Part shown: piece after piece, positions 1-7,235 of the stretch | Position numbering within the stretch: the first letter of the stretch is position 1 | Layout of the letters: the number at the start of each line of letters is the position of its first letter | Assembly (NCBI GenBank): GCA_031553655.1 | Contig: JAVBLG010000022.1 | Coordinates: forward strand, 1 to 16,935 | DNA from: JAVBLG01 sp031553655 | GTDB lineage: Bacteria; Desulfobacterota; Desulfovibrionia; Desulfovibrionales; Desulfovibrionaceae | Direction: 5' to 3' | DNA: 16,935 nt | Notes under the pieces: generated by a model | What the model was told of the DNA's origin: nothing | Seen by the model: the letters and a program-made list of their open reading frames with translations, nothing else | Database searches by the model: none | Made by a program: the position numbers and the translations under genes

Positions 1-648
1 CGGCTCCGCCCCGGGAACAGGCTCAGGCTCCGGGTCCGGCTCCGGCTCAGGCTCCGGCTCCGGTTCTGGCTCAGGCTCTGGCTCAGGCTCGGGCTCAGGT
101 TCAGGCTCGGGCTCAGGTTCAGGCTCGGGCTCAGGTTCGGGTTCTGGTTCAGGCTCAGGTTCTGGCTCAGGCTGAGGTTCAGGCTCCGGCTCGGGTTCAG
201 GTTCCGGCTCCGGCTCGGGCTCAGGTTCGGGCTCGGGCTCAGGTTCGGGCTCGGGCTCCGGTTCGGGCTCGGGCTCCGGATCTGGCTCGGGCTCGGGGTC
301 GGGCTCAGGTTCGGGCTCAGGTTCCGGTTCGGGTTCTGGCTCAGGTTCCGGTTCGGGTTCTGGCTCAGGTTCCGGTTCGGGTTCTGGCTCAGGTTCGGGC
401 TCAGGTTCTGGCTCAGGTTCGGGCTCAGGTTCGGGCTCCGGTTCGGGCTCAGGCTCCGGTTCGGGCTCCGGTTCGGGCTCAGGCTCCGGTTCGGGCTCAG
501 GTTCGGGCTCAGGTTCGGGCTCCGGTTCGGGCTCAGGCTCGGGCTCAGGCTCGGGCTCAGGTCTCGGCTCGGGCTCTGGCCCCGGCTCAGGTCCCGGTTC
601 GGGCTCTGGCCCCGGCTCGGGTTCTGGCCCTGGTCTCGGCTCGGGCTC
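1..648 (-). repeat. hexanucleotide (Glu-Pro)n coding repeat
   Basis: On the minus strand this stretch reads as alternating GAG/GAA and CCN codons for about 216 residues without a frame break. Each 60-base row checked keeps the same frame. Third positions vary freely (CCC, CCG, CCT, CCA; GAG, GAA) while the encoded dipeptide stays the same, so the tract seems selected at protein level and is not a freshly expanded identical microsatellite. Variants are Arg-Pro and Gly-Pro pairs near its start (about 545-640), Asp-Pro pairs, one Gln at about 173-175, and a change to EPVPGAEP at the window edge. Confidence 0.95.
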
Positions 649-1485
649 GGACTGTACTTCGGACTCATTATCCCCTCCGAGCTTGCCCTCATGCTCAAGC
701 ACGCCGGTCACCATCGCCGTGCTGATGGTTTGAATGGCGTCGGCCAGACTTTGCAGGTCAATGGTGGAAAAATCGACACTTTCTGTGGCCCCGGTTAACG
801 CGTTGAGTAGCGCAATAGTCCCGCCCGCTCCGGCTTCATTGGCTTCCGAAGACAGCGAGGCCGCGTCCATGGCAATAAAAAATGTAGTGGCGGAAGCCGC
901 GCCGACAGCTTTGCCGGTAATCATGCCCTGCTGAATCATATTTTCGATCATCGCGGGAGAAATCTGCATAATGGTCAGCGGAGCATTGTTGCCGGGGGCC
1001 AGGTTAATGCCCTGCATGGCATTGCTTATAACTACGTGACGGCCATCAGGAGTGGAAAGGGTTACGGAGTGCCCGCGATTCATGCTGGTGACCACATGCA
1101 CCTCGCCTTCGGGCGAAATTCTGTGCATGGTGGTTGTGCCGCGTATACCTACGGCCCCAAGGGGCGACACCAGCTTGAAGGAATCGGGGTTCTGCTCTAC
1201 CACCTTGCCCGAGACCGAACGCACCACACCGCCCATCATATCAAGTATGAATGAAGGTTTCTCCTGGCCCCGGGGGTCGAAGGCGAATTCGCGCAAGCCC
1301 ACGGAAGATGAAGGTCCAAGGTCGATTACGGCGTTGTCCTGAAAACGCATTTCAATTTTACCGTCGGCCTCGGTATGCACCTCGTCGGTGGCAAAAAGCT
1401 CCGAACCAACGGAAAGGGAATGCTTTTTTCCATTACGCAAAGCATATGCGCCGCCCTTTAGAGAAGTAACAACCGCCGCCCCCAT
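1..1485 (-). CDS. FecR-domain protein with long Glu-Pro tract (3' end outside window)
   Basis: 495 codons are visible and the frame is still open at position 1, so the C-terminus is missing. The start ATG (1485-1483) begins MGAAVVTSLKGGAYALRNGK and has a GGAG ribosome site five bases upstream (1494-1491). Residues ~5-150 resemble a FecR domain: an early G-x-A-x-x-LRNG stretch, a strand-rich section with DNAVIDLGPSSSV, then SPLGAVGIRGTTTMHRI, which matches the family's 'tPxgxxgVRGT' segment. Residues ~150-275 are an Ala/Ile-rich stretch that I do not recognise. From residue 280 on, the protein is almost only Glu-Pro, with occasional Arg-Pro or Gly-Pro pairs. There is no signal peptide. FecR domains at the N-terminus of very large secreted adhesins of Desulfovibrio are known, and such proteins use type I secretion. 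I infer that this is such a surface protein with the Glu-Pro tract as a stiff spacer, but the deciding C-terminal part is not visible. Confidence 0.85.
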   Translation of the reverse strand, partial: MGAAVVTSLKGGAYALRNGKKHSLSVGSELFATDEVHTEADGKIEMRFQDNAVIDLGPSSSVGLREFAFDPRGQEKPSFILDMMGGVVRSVSGKVVEQNPDSFKLVSPLGAVGIRGTTTMHRISPEGEVHVVTSMNRGHSVTLSTPDGRHVVISNAMQGINLAPGNNAPLTIMQISPAMIENMIQQGMITGKAVGAASATTFFIAMDAASLSSEANEAGAGGTIALLNALTGATESVDFSTIDLQSLADAIQTISTAMVTGVLEHEGKLGGDNESEVQSEPEPRPGPEPEPGPEPEPGPEPGPEPEPRPEPEPEPEPEPEPEPEPEPEPEPEPEPEPEPEPEPEPEPEPEPEPEPEPEPEPEPEPEPEPEPEPEPEPEPEPEPEPEPEPEPEPEPDPEPEPDPEPEPEPEPEPEPEPEPEPEPEPEPEPEPEPEPEPQPEPEPEPEPEPEPEPEPEPEPEPEPEPEPEPEPEPEPEPEPEPEPDPEPEPVPGAEP

Positions 1486-1531
1486 ATGCACTCCATATAG
1501 CTGTAAAAAATATCAAAAATATTATCACCCA

Positions 1532-1555
1532 ATTATATCTTGAAAAAGATATAAT
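1532..1555 (-). promoter_or_regulatory. palindrome over a TATAAT box upstream of the FecR-domain gene
   Basis: ATTATATCTT (1532-1541) and AAGATATAAT (1546-1555) form a perfect 10-bp inverted repeat around four bases (GAAA). On the minus strand the distal arm ends in a perfect TATAAT (1537-1532), 46 bases before the FecR-protein start codon. A TTGACA lies further upstream (1574-1569), but its spacing to this TATAAT is too long; it is about 15 bases from TATATC (1553-1548). I read this as a promoter with an overlapping operator. On the plus strand the hairpin is followed by eight T residues (1557-1564) and could also stop antisense transcription, but no plus-strand gene lies upstream. Confidence 0.45.
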
Positions 1556-1564
1556 GTTTTTTTT

Positions 1565-1888
1565 CTCCTGTCAAAACAAAACGAGATACACAATACGTCT
1601 TTCTTAGGTTTCACAAGAGGTTGTCTAGAGTGAGTAACGGCTTACATTTCATCAAAATTTACTTTATGGTCTGAAACATCCCTCTTCAGGGGGAAAAATT
1701 GATTGACAAGACGGCAAAGTCAAGGAAATCCTTTTTGTCCCCTCTATTTCCGGGAGGAGCACTCCGCACGGTTTCTGTCCGCCGGAGACGTAGTCAGTCG
1801 GCGGATGGAGCTGACTTGTGGATTGAAACATGATGCCCAGTTTGTCCTTAAAAATGAATTCCGCTCCCTGCGAGGAAAAGGAAGATAC
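1565..1888 (+). promoter_or_regulatory. leader and promoter region of the MBL/HD-GYP gene
   Basis: No gene is supported here. A TTGACA stands at 1703-1708 but has no good -10 box at 16-18 bases. A hairpin with arms TCCGCCG (1778-1784) and CGGCGGA (1799-1805) and a 14-base loop lies in the presumed leader. The frame of the downstream gene is open back to 1703, but those codons do not resemble the MBL-fold N-terminus, and the well-placed ribosome site is at 1889. I recognise no known riboswitch consensus, including the c-di-GMP (GEMM) type that one might look for here. Confidence 0.3.
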
Positions 1889-3925
1889 ATGGAAGCCGTT
1901 CTCTGGGGAGTACGCGGAAGCATAGCCAACCCCACGTCTGCCAATCAATTTTACGGAGCTAACACAGCCTGCGTGGAAGTACGTTCATCAAAGGACGATC
2001 TTCTGATTTTTGACGCCGGAACCGGCATTCACAGCTTGGGCGGCACCTTGCCGCAAGAAGGCGTATGCCATATTTTTGTAAGCCACGGTCACAATGACCA
2101 TGTGCAGGGCTTGCCTTTTTTCCGGCCGTTGTACATACCGGGATGGCTGGTGCATCTTTACATGCCCACCTGGCTGGCCGCCCTGCCCAACCGCATTTTT
2201 GACGGCACCGGCTTTCCTCTGATGTTTTCTGAAATGTACACCCAAGTACAGCTGCACACCATAAACCCCGGCCAGACCATTGCGCTTGAAGACGTGCAAA
2301 CGCCCGTTAGAGTAACCGCCATTTCCGCCAATCATCCTGGGCGCGGCCTGGCTTTCAAGGTCAAGACCGACAATGAAAATTTTCTTTATTCCGGCGACCA
2401 TGAAATAACTGACGATCCGCGCGTGCTCGAAGCCACCAGGGAAATGCTGCGCGGGGTCAGCTCGGCTGTGGTTGACGCCTCCTTTTCCCGCGCCACCATG
2501 CGGCTTGGTTGGGGACACTCGGCCTGGGAAGACTGGGTGGAACTGGCCAAAGAATGCGGCACGAGCAACCTGATTCTTTCGCACCACAGCCCCGTGAGCG
2601 GCGACACCCAACTGGACGAGCTGCAAACAACACTGAACCGCACAGTCAACGGCGTAAGGGCCTGTGTAGCCCGTGAAGGCCTGAGATTCAGCGTGTCGCC
2701 TAAATACGCACCCGAGCCGAAACTCAGTAGCTGGCTTATGGATTTCATTGATTCGCTCTCGCAATATCGCGACGAAACAGTTCTTCTCGACCGCATCCTG
2801 GCCAAGGCGCGCGAAATATCCAATGCCGACGCCGGAACTTTTTTCCTGCGCGAAGGCGATGAATTGGTATTCGCCTATTCGCATAACGACACACTTTTTC
2901 CCAAAGATATGAGAAACAAGAGCGCCTATGTGAACATGCGCCTGCCCATAGGGGCCAAATCCATAGCCGGATATGTTGCTGCCAAGCGCAAGATGCTCAA
3001 TATACCCGACGTTTACGATCTACCGGAAACTTCTCCATATTATTTCAACCGCAGCTTCGACCAGAGCAGCGGCTACCGCAGTCAGTCTGTGCTGGCCATG
3101 CCCGTTATGGGGCATGAAAACGAGCTGATCGGCGTAATGCAATTAATAAACAGCATAGATCCGCGCAGCGGAGACCCCAGGCCCTTCAACATGGAAATGG
3201 AAAAAGCACTGCGTACCCTGGTGCGAGAGGCGGCCACCTATCTGGAAATAGGCGCGCAAACCAGGGAAAGCATAAGGCAACTCATGCGCATAGTGGTTTT
3301 GCACGATCCAGCCGAAACCGGCCCCCATGCCGAGCGTGTGGGCGCTCTTTGCGCCGAAATATATCAAGTATGGGCCGAAAGGCACGGCGTGGAACCGGAA
3401 GAGGTGCGCTATTTCAAAAGTGAATTACGTCTGGCGGCCATGCTGCACGATGTGGGCAAGGTGGGGATATCGGATTTGATTCTGAAAAAACCGGGCCGCC
3501 TTACCGACGAAGAGTTCGCCATAATCCGCGAACACACCAGTCTGGCAGCTACCCTCTTTTCCGAAGATGCCAAAGGCATATCCAAATTAACCAGAGAAAT
3601 AGCCCTGAACCATCACCAAAAATGGAACGGCAGCGGATACCCGGCCATAAACGGGCGTACTCTGGCCGGGGAAGAAATTCCCCTCTCCGCCAGGCTTACG
3701 ACCGTGGCCGACGTTTTTGACGCCATGGTTTCGCCGCGTTGTTACAAAGAGCCATGGAGCCGCGAACGCACCATAAAAATGATGTGGGAGGAATCCGGCA
3801 AGCATTTCGACCCGGAGCTTGTGGATATTTTGCGCGAAATCACCGATATTATCACCATGATCTATGATCGCTACCCGGATCAGGATTGCTCTACCCCCTC
3901 CGCGAGCGCCCCATGCCCGACATAA
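1889..3925 (+). CDS. MBL-fold / GAF / HD-GYP fusion, predicted c-di-GMP phosphodiesterase
   Basis: 678 residues, beginning MEAVLWGVRGSIANP, with AGGAAG four bases before the ATG (1879-1884). Residues 1-~260 form a metallo-beta-lactamase-fold hydrolase: GANTACVEV, DAGTG, the zinc motif H66-G-H68-N-D70-H71, a SGDHE segment and LSHHSP. Residues ~295-450 look like a GAF sensor domain. Residues ~465-660 form an HD-GYP domain with H520-D521-V-G-K, an REHT histidine, H575-H576 and ADVFDA, so the metal ligands known for the family are present. The signature reads HHQKWNGSGYP, with Gln and Asn where Glu and Asp are usual. HD-GYP domains hydrolyse c-di-GMP; the GAF domain probably controls that activity. 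The role of the MBL part is unknown. No membrane segment is visible, so the protein should be cytoplasmic. It overlaps the downstream cyclase gene by 13 bases, which suggests translational coupling. Confidence 0.92.
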   Translation: MEAVLWGVRGSIANPTSANQFYGANTACVEVRSSKDDLLIFDAGTGIHSLGGTLPQEGVCHIFVSHGHNDHVQGLPFFRPLYIPGWLVHLYMPTWLAALPNRIFDGTGFPLMFSEMYTQVQLHTINPGQTIALEDVQTPVRVTAISANHPGRGLAFKVKTDNENFLYSGDHEITDDPRVLEATREMLRGVSSAVVDASFSRATMRLGWGHSAWEDWVELAKECGTSNLILSHHSPVSGDTQLDELQTTLNRTVNGVRACVAREGLRFSVSPKYAPEPKLSSWLMDFIDSLSQYRDETVLLDRILAKAREISNADAGTFFLREGDELVFAYSHNDTLFPKDMRNKSAYVNMRLPIGAKSIAGYVAAKRKMLNIPDVYDLPETSPYYFNRSFDQSSGYRSQSVLAMPVMGHENELIGVMQLINSIDPRSGDPRPFNMEMEKALRTLVREAATYLEIGAQTRESIRQLMRIVVLHDPAETGPHAERVGALCAEIYQVWAERHGVEPEEVRYFKSELRLAAMLHDVGKVGISDLILKKPGRLTDEEFAIIREHTSLAATLFSEDAKGISKLTREIALNHHQKWNGSGYPAINGRTLAGEEIPLSARLTTVADVFDAMVSPRCYKEPWSRERTIKMMWEESGKHFDPELVDILREITDIITMIYDRYPDQDCSTPSASAPCPT

Positions 3926-6141
3926 ACGCGTCCCCCTCACGCCCCGGCCCTTCGGCGGCTTTGCGCCTCTTACGGCACAAATCTCTGCCCATGGCCGCAT
4001 GTAGTCTGTTGGTAATAGCTGGTGTACTGTTCTGTTACATTCAGCAACCACGGCTCATGCGCATGCTCGATCTGAAAATTTATGACTTCATGCTGTATCT
4101 TTACCACGACGACAAGCCGGGGCCGGTTCCAGCCATCATTGATCTGGACGAAAAATCTCTGGCGGAATTCGGGCAGTGGCCCTGGCCGCGCTTTCTGCTG
4201 GCTGAGTTGCTGCAAAAACTCACCGACCGAGGCGTTGCCGCCATAGGCCTTGACGTCCTGCTTCTGGAAAAAGACCGCACCTCGCCTTTTCATGTTCGCA
4301 AAGACTTGAAGCAATACTTGAACGTGGACATGGGCTTTACCAACCTGCTCGAAGAACTGGGCGATTATGACAAGCTGCTCGGCAAACGGCTGAAAAGCAT
4401 GCCCGTGGTGCTTGGGTCCTATGGCCGCTACGAGGAACAAGTTGAAAAAGAAGGTATTGACCCGCCAGGCGTAAACGTTATTCAGCAAAAGTTGCCGGGG
4501 GCCATACCATTCGAGCCTCTGGTGAGCAATGCCAAAGACCTGCTGCTTCCCTTGCCCGAACTATTGGAATCCGCGCCCATAGGCCTTTTAAACATGAACC
4601 CCGACGACGACGGCATTGTGCGGCGCATTCCTCTGTTATCCGTACATGACGGCAAATTCTACCCTACCCTTTCCCTGCGCACGCTGATGCGTGCCATGAG
4701 CCAGAGAAACCTGATTCTGCGGGTGGGCGAAGACGGCTTGCAGGCCGTGCGCGTGGGGCCTTTCACCATCCCCACTCCCCCGGACGGCAATATAGTAATT
4801 CCCTACCGGGGAACAGCCAAAACATACCCCTACTTCAGCGCCGCCGATGTGCTGAAGGGAGATCTGCCCGAAGGCGCTCTGCGGAACCGCATAGTTTTCA
4901 TCGGAACTTCGGCGGCCGGGTTGCTCGATATACGGATAACCCCTCTGGAGCGGGTTTATCCGGGGGTGGAAGTGCATGCCACCGTGCTTGACGCCATATT
5001 GCAGCAACGCTTTCTTTTTGCCCCGCCCTGGACGCCGGGGGCTCAAGCCCTGGCCGTAATTTTATGCGGTTTGCTGGCCGCGGCTGCCTTCGGCCTTACG
5101 CCGCCGCGCGTGTATTTGCTGGCCGGAGCCGGAATGCTCGGCGCAACTATTTACGCTTCGGCTCATCTTTTCAAACAGGGAGTATTTTTTTCACCCCTGT
5201 ATATCGCCATCGTCATTGTTCTCCAGGGTGGCTTACTGCTTTTCATGCGCTTCCGCCAGGAAGAAAAACAAAAAAATGTGCTGCGCGGCGCTTTTTCACG
5301 CTATGTGGCCCCCGAGGTTGTGGAGCGCATCGCCAGGCTTTCGGGTAATATTTTTGCAGGTGAAGAGCGCGAACTGAGCATAATGTTCACGGACATACGC
5401 GGATTTACCTCCATATCCGAAAACCTTGGGCCGGAAAAGGTTGTGGCCCTGCTCAACCGCTATTTCACTCCCATGACCGCGCTGGTAAGGGGCAGCAAGG
5501 GCACGCTGGACAAATTCATAGGTGACGCGCTTATGGCCTATTGGAACGCTCCCCTGGACGTGCCCGATCATCCGCGTCTGGCCGTAGGCGCGGCGCTGGG
5601 TATGCAAAAACGCCTTGATGAACTCAATGTGAAATTGGTTGAAGATTTCGGCCTGTCCATAAAGATGGGGGTGGGTCTGCACACGGGCAAAGCCTATGTG
5701 GGCAATATGGGGTCGGAGGAACTGCTCAACTACACGCTCATAGGAGACAGTGTAAACTTGGCCTCGCGCCTGGAAGGGCTGTGCCCCAAATACGGTGTGG
5801 GGCTGGTTGTGAGCGCCGACACCAAGACGGGCTGTGGAGATTCATTTGCTTTTCAGCTTTTGGATGAACTGAGGGTTAAGGGCAAAAAGAAGTCGGTGCT
5901 GATATACACGGCCATGCCTCTTGAGGAAGGCGAAGCGCGGGCCGGAGAGCTTGCCGACTTTGAAGCGGCTCGCTCCTTGTATGCCAAAGGCAATTTTGCC
6001 GGAGCCGGAATACTTTTCGCGGCTCTGGCCGAAACTTTTCCCGATCACGGTTTGTACAGGCTTTACAGCGAGCGTTGCTCCATCATGGTTGAAACCCCGC
6101 CTGAGGCGTGGGATGGGGTATGGACCATGACGAGCAAGTAG
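3913..6141 (+). CDS. CHASE2-domain class III adenylate/guanylate cyclase
   Basis: 742 residues from ATG 3913. A TTG at 3886 is a possible longer start; neither has a clear ribosome site, which fits coupling to the overlapping upstream gene. Order: cytoplasmic tail, membrane segment (about 28-45), extracytoplasmic CHASE2 sensor (about 50-365, with the characteristic DLDEKSLAEFGQWPWPR), three membrane segments (about 372-450), then the cyclase domain. The catalytic domain has FTDIRGFTS with metal Asp494, LDKFIGDALMAYW with Lys534 and Asp538, and IGDSVNLASRLE with the transition-state Asn and Arg, so it should be active. The Lys, together with the usual adenylate-type context, favours ATP as substrate, but GTP is not excluded. 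The last ~60 residues look like a single TPR-type helix pair. The presumed job is to sense an outside signal and produce a cyclic nucleotide. Confidence 0.92.
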   Translation: MPDINASPSRPGPSAALRLLRHKSLPMAACSLLVIAGVLFCYIQQPRLMRMLDLKIYDFMLYLYHDDKPGPVPAIIDLDEKSLAEFGQWPWPRFLLAELLQKLTDRGVAAIGLDVLLLEKDRTSPFHVRKDLKQYLNVDMGFTNLLEELGDYDKLLGKRLKSMPVVLGSYGRYEEQVEKEGIDPPGVNVIQQKLPGAIPFEPLVSNAKDLLLPLPELLESAPIGLLNMNPDDDGIVRRIPLLSVHDGKFYPTLSLRTLMRAMSQRNLILRVGEDGLQAVRVGPFTIPTPPDGNIVIPYRGTAKTYPYFSAADVLKGDLPEGALRNRIVFIGTSAAGLLDIRITPLERVYPGVEVHATVLDAILQQRFLFAPPWTPGAQALAVILCGLLAAAAFGLTPPRVYLLAGAGMLGATIYASAHLFKQGVFFSPLYIAIVIVLQGGLLLFMRFRQEEKQKNVLRGAFSRYVAPEVVERIARLSGNIFAGEERELSIMFTDIRGFTSISENLGPEKVVALLNRYFTPMTALVRGSKGTLDKFIGDALMAYWNAPLDVPDHPRLAVGAALGMQKRLDELNVKLVEDFGLSIKMGVGLHTGKAYVGNMGSEELLNYTLIGDSVNLASRLEGLCPKYGVGLVVSADTKTGCGDSFAFQLLDELRVKGKKKSVLIYTAMPLEEGEARAGELADFEAARSLYAKGNFAGAGILFAALAETFPDHGLYRLYSERCSIMVETPPEAWDGVWTMTSK

Positions 6142-6270
6142 CCAAACAATCCTTTTGTCCTCTGGCTGCGTCAGGCTTAACCTGTTATTTCGGTCGAATA
6201 CCGTAAAAGTATACTCCCTCATAACAGGTTCGCCTTCCTTGCCAGAGGACAAAATTATTTGTTTGACTAC
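6138..6270. repeat. 133-bp nested imperfect inverted repeat between convergent genes
   Basis: The arms pair as follows: GTAG 6138-6141 with CTAC 6267-6270; CAAACAA 6143-6149 with TTGTTTG 6259-6265; TTTTGTCCTCTGGC 6153-6166 with GCCAGAGGACAAAA 6241-6254 (14 bp, perfect); AACCTGTTAT 6179-6188 with ATAACAGGTT 6221-6230 (10 bp, perfect). A small hairpin CGGT/ACCG (6191-6194, 6200-6203) and the palindrome AGTATACT (6208-6215) sit in the apical loop. The repeat includes the cyclase stop codon. It lies between convergent genes, so it may end transcription from both sides, but it is much longer than a usual terminator and lacks a clear U tract. A miniature inverted-repeat element or a structured RNA are alternatives. 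Confidence 0.8.
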
Positions 6271-6292
6271 CAAACGGGAGTTCTGAAATAAA

Positions 6293-6601
6293 CTAATCTT
6301 CTTTTTTCATAGCGCCTTCGGGCAAATTGCGTCCGCCGCTCTGAAGGCTTTTGAGAAAGGCGTCACGGCAATCGTAGCTGCAAAAGCGGTATACGGTTTC
6401 GCCGTCGCGCACGGTAATACTGCTGTCGGAGCTGATATAGGTTCCGCAGTTGGGGTCTTTTATCATCTCGCCCGAAGCTATTTTCTGCTCCATGTCGGCC
6501 TTTTCATTCGCCTGGTCCCGGCTCTGCTTGAACTTCCAGTCATTTTTGAAAAGCCTGTACAGGGCATAGCCCGCCAGGGCCAGAATAATCCATTTCCACA
6601 T
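6293..6601 (-). CDS. small membrane-anchored Cys protein, PP0621-like (YHS/TRASH-type motif)
   Basis: 102 residues; ATG at 6601 with GGAG six bases upstream. An N-terminal membrane segment (WIILALAGYALYRLF, about 4-18) is followed by a charged linker and a small domain with DPNCGTY (Cys52) and FCSYDC (Cys74, Cys78). The Cys pattern and the N-terminal anchor resemble the PP0621 family, and the FCS-x-x-C element is like YHS/TRASH metal-binding modules. The domain should lie on the cytoplasmic side if the N-terminus is out, or the reverse; the sequence does not settle it. It follows folK on the same strand with about 107 bases between, so it may share its transcript. Function in detail is unknown; binding of a metal ion is an inference from the cysteines. 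Confidence 0.8.
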   Translation of the reverse strand: MWKWIILALAGYALYRLFKNDWKFKQSRDQANEKADMEQKIASGEMIKDPNCGTYISSDSSITVRDGETVYRFCSYDCRDAFLKSLQSGGRNLPEGAMKKED

Positions 6602-6708
6602 ATTGGCTCCAATGCATGTTGCGGTTCACATTCGGGCCGCCCGGCCAAACGCGCGGGAGGCGCATGATCCCAGAGGCAAAACCGCCCCCGGAACTGGAAT
6701 TATTGACG

Positions 6709-7206
6709 TTATTGGCGTATAAAACGCCCCTCCACGCTGTGCCCGAGAGCCTCCAGTGCCTTTCCGGCGCTTGCGCCGCACGGCAGAACAAGATCCGGGG
6801 CAATTTCTAGCAGAGGGACCAACACAAAAGCCCTCTGTTTCATCCTGGGGTGCGGCACCAGACAAAAATCCGAGTCAACCAGGCTGTTGCCGAAAAGCAG
6901 AAGATCAATATCAATCACGCGCGGGGCATCGTGTTCGTTTTCGGGGCGGACGCGGCCAAGTTCGTTTTCAATGCGTAAAAGCCCGGACAGCAGTTTTTGC
7001 GGGGTAAATGACGGTCCGCACTCAAGTCGCAAAACTTGATTGGCAAACCAAGGTTGCTCCTTGCGGCCCTGCGGTTCGGTAAGATATACGCCGGAAGCGC
7101 CGGTCACGGACAGATCAGCCAGAGCCGCAACGGCGGCCGCAGCTGCATTCAGATTGTTTTCCGGATCGCCAAGGTTGGAGCCAAGGCATATATACGCTGT
7201 TGTCAT
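6709..7206 (-). CDS. folK: 2-amino-4-hydroxy-6-hydroxymethyldihydropteridine pyrophosphokinase
   Basis: 165 residues, close to the normal HPPK length. The enzyme transfers pyrophosphate from ATP to 6-hydroxymethyl-7,8-dihydropterin, a step in folate synthesis in the cytoplasm. Visible signatures: AYICLGSNLGDP at the N-terminus; YLTEPQG (usual form Y.T.P.G); PWFANQV; the metal-binding APRVIDIDLLLFG with Asp99 and Asp101; and VPHPRMKQRAFVLVPLLEIAPD. The start at 7206 has GGAG six bases upstream (GGAGTGGAACATG on the minus strand). It diverges from xerD with only 29 bases between start codons, so the two promoters must lie in this gap or inside the opposite gene. No other folate gene is visible nearby. 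Confidence 0.95.
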   Translation of the reverse strand: MTTAYICLGSNLGDPENNLNAAAAAVAALADLSVTGASGVYLTEPQGRKEQPWFANQVLRLECGPSFTPQKLLSGLLRIENELGRVRPENEHDAPRVIDIDLLLFGNSLVDSDFCLVPHPRMKQRAFVLVPLLEIAPDLVLPCGASAGKALEALGHSVEGRFIRQ

Positions 7207-7235
7207 GTTCCACTCCGTCGGTTACCATATCAGAT

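Noticed and set aside
2..175. Plus-strand (Gly-Ser)n reading of the repeat
   Set aside because: It is the complement of the Glu-Pro codons, has a stop TGA at 173-175, and has no start or ribosome site; the minus-strand frame is continuous and attached to a real domain.
1..648. CRISPR-like or tandem DNA repeat array
   Set aside because: The unit is six bases with no spacers, and the variation is confined to silent codon positions.
734..1469. Several plus-strand open frames of 60-100 codons
   Set aside because: They are opposite the FecR-domain coding sequence and show no domain or ribosome site.
1740..1830. c-di-GMP (GEMM) riboswitch before the HD-GYP gene
   Set aside because: The leader has a hairpin, but I cannot find the conserved GEMM core sequences.
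1703..1888. Longer start for the MBL/HD-GYP gene (740 residues)
   Set aside because: The added 62 residues do not resemble the family, and a good ribosome site precedes ATG 1889 where the MBL fold begins.
1988..2884. 298-codon minus-strand open frame
   Set aside because: It is antisense to the MBL/GAF coding region, has no recognisable protein features, and reflects codon bias of the real gene.
3970..5682. Minus-strand open frames of 128-172 codons inside the cyclase gene
   Set aside because: The cyclase and CHASE2 motifs on the plus strand are unmistakable; the antisense frames lack any motif.
5842..6273. 143-codon minus-strand frame covering the inverted repeat
   Set aside because: It overlaps the cyclase C-terminus in antisense and the repeat explains its upstream part; no domain seen.
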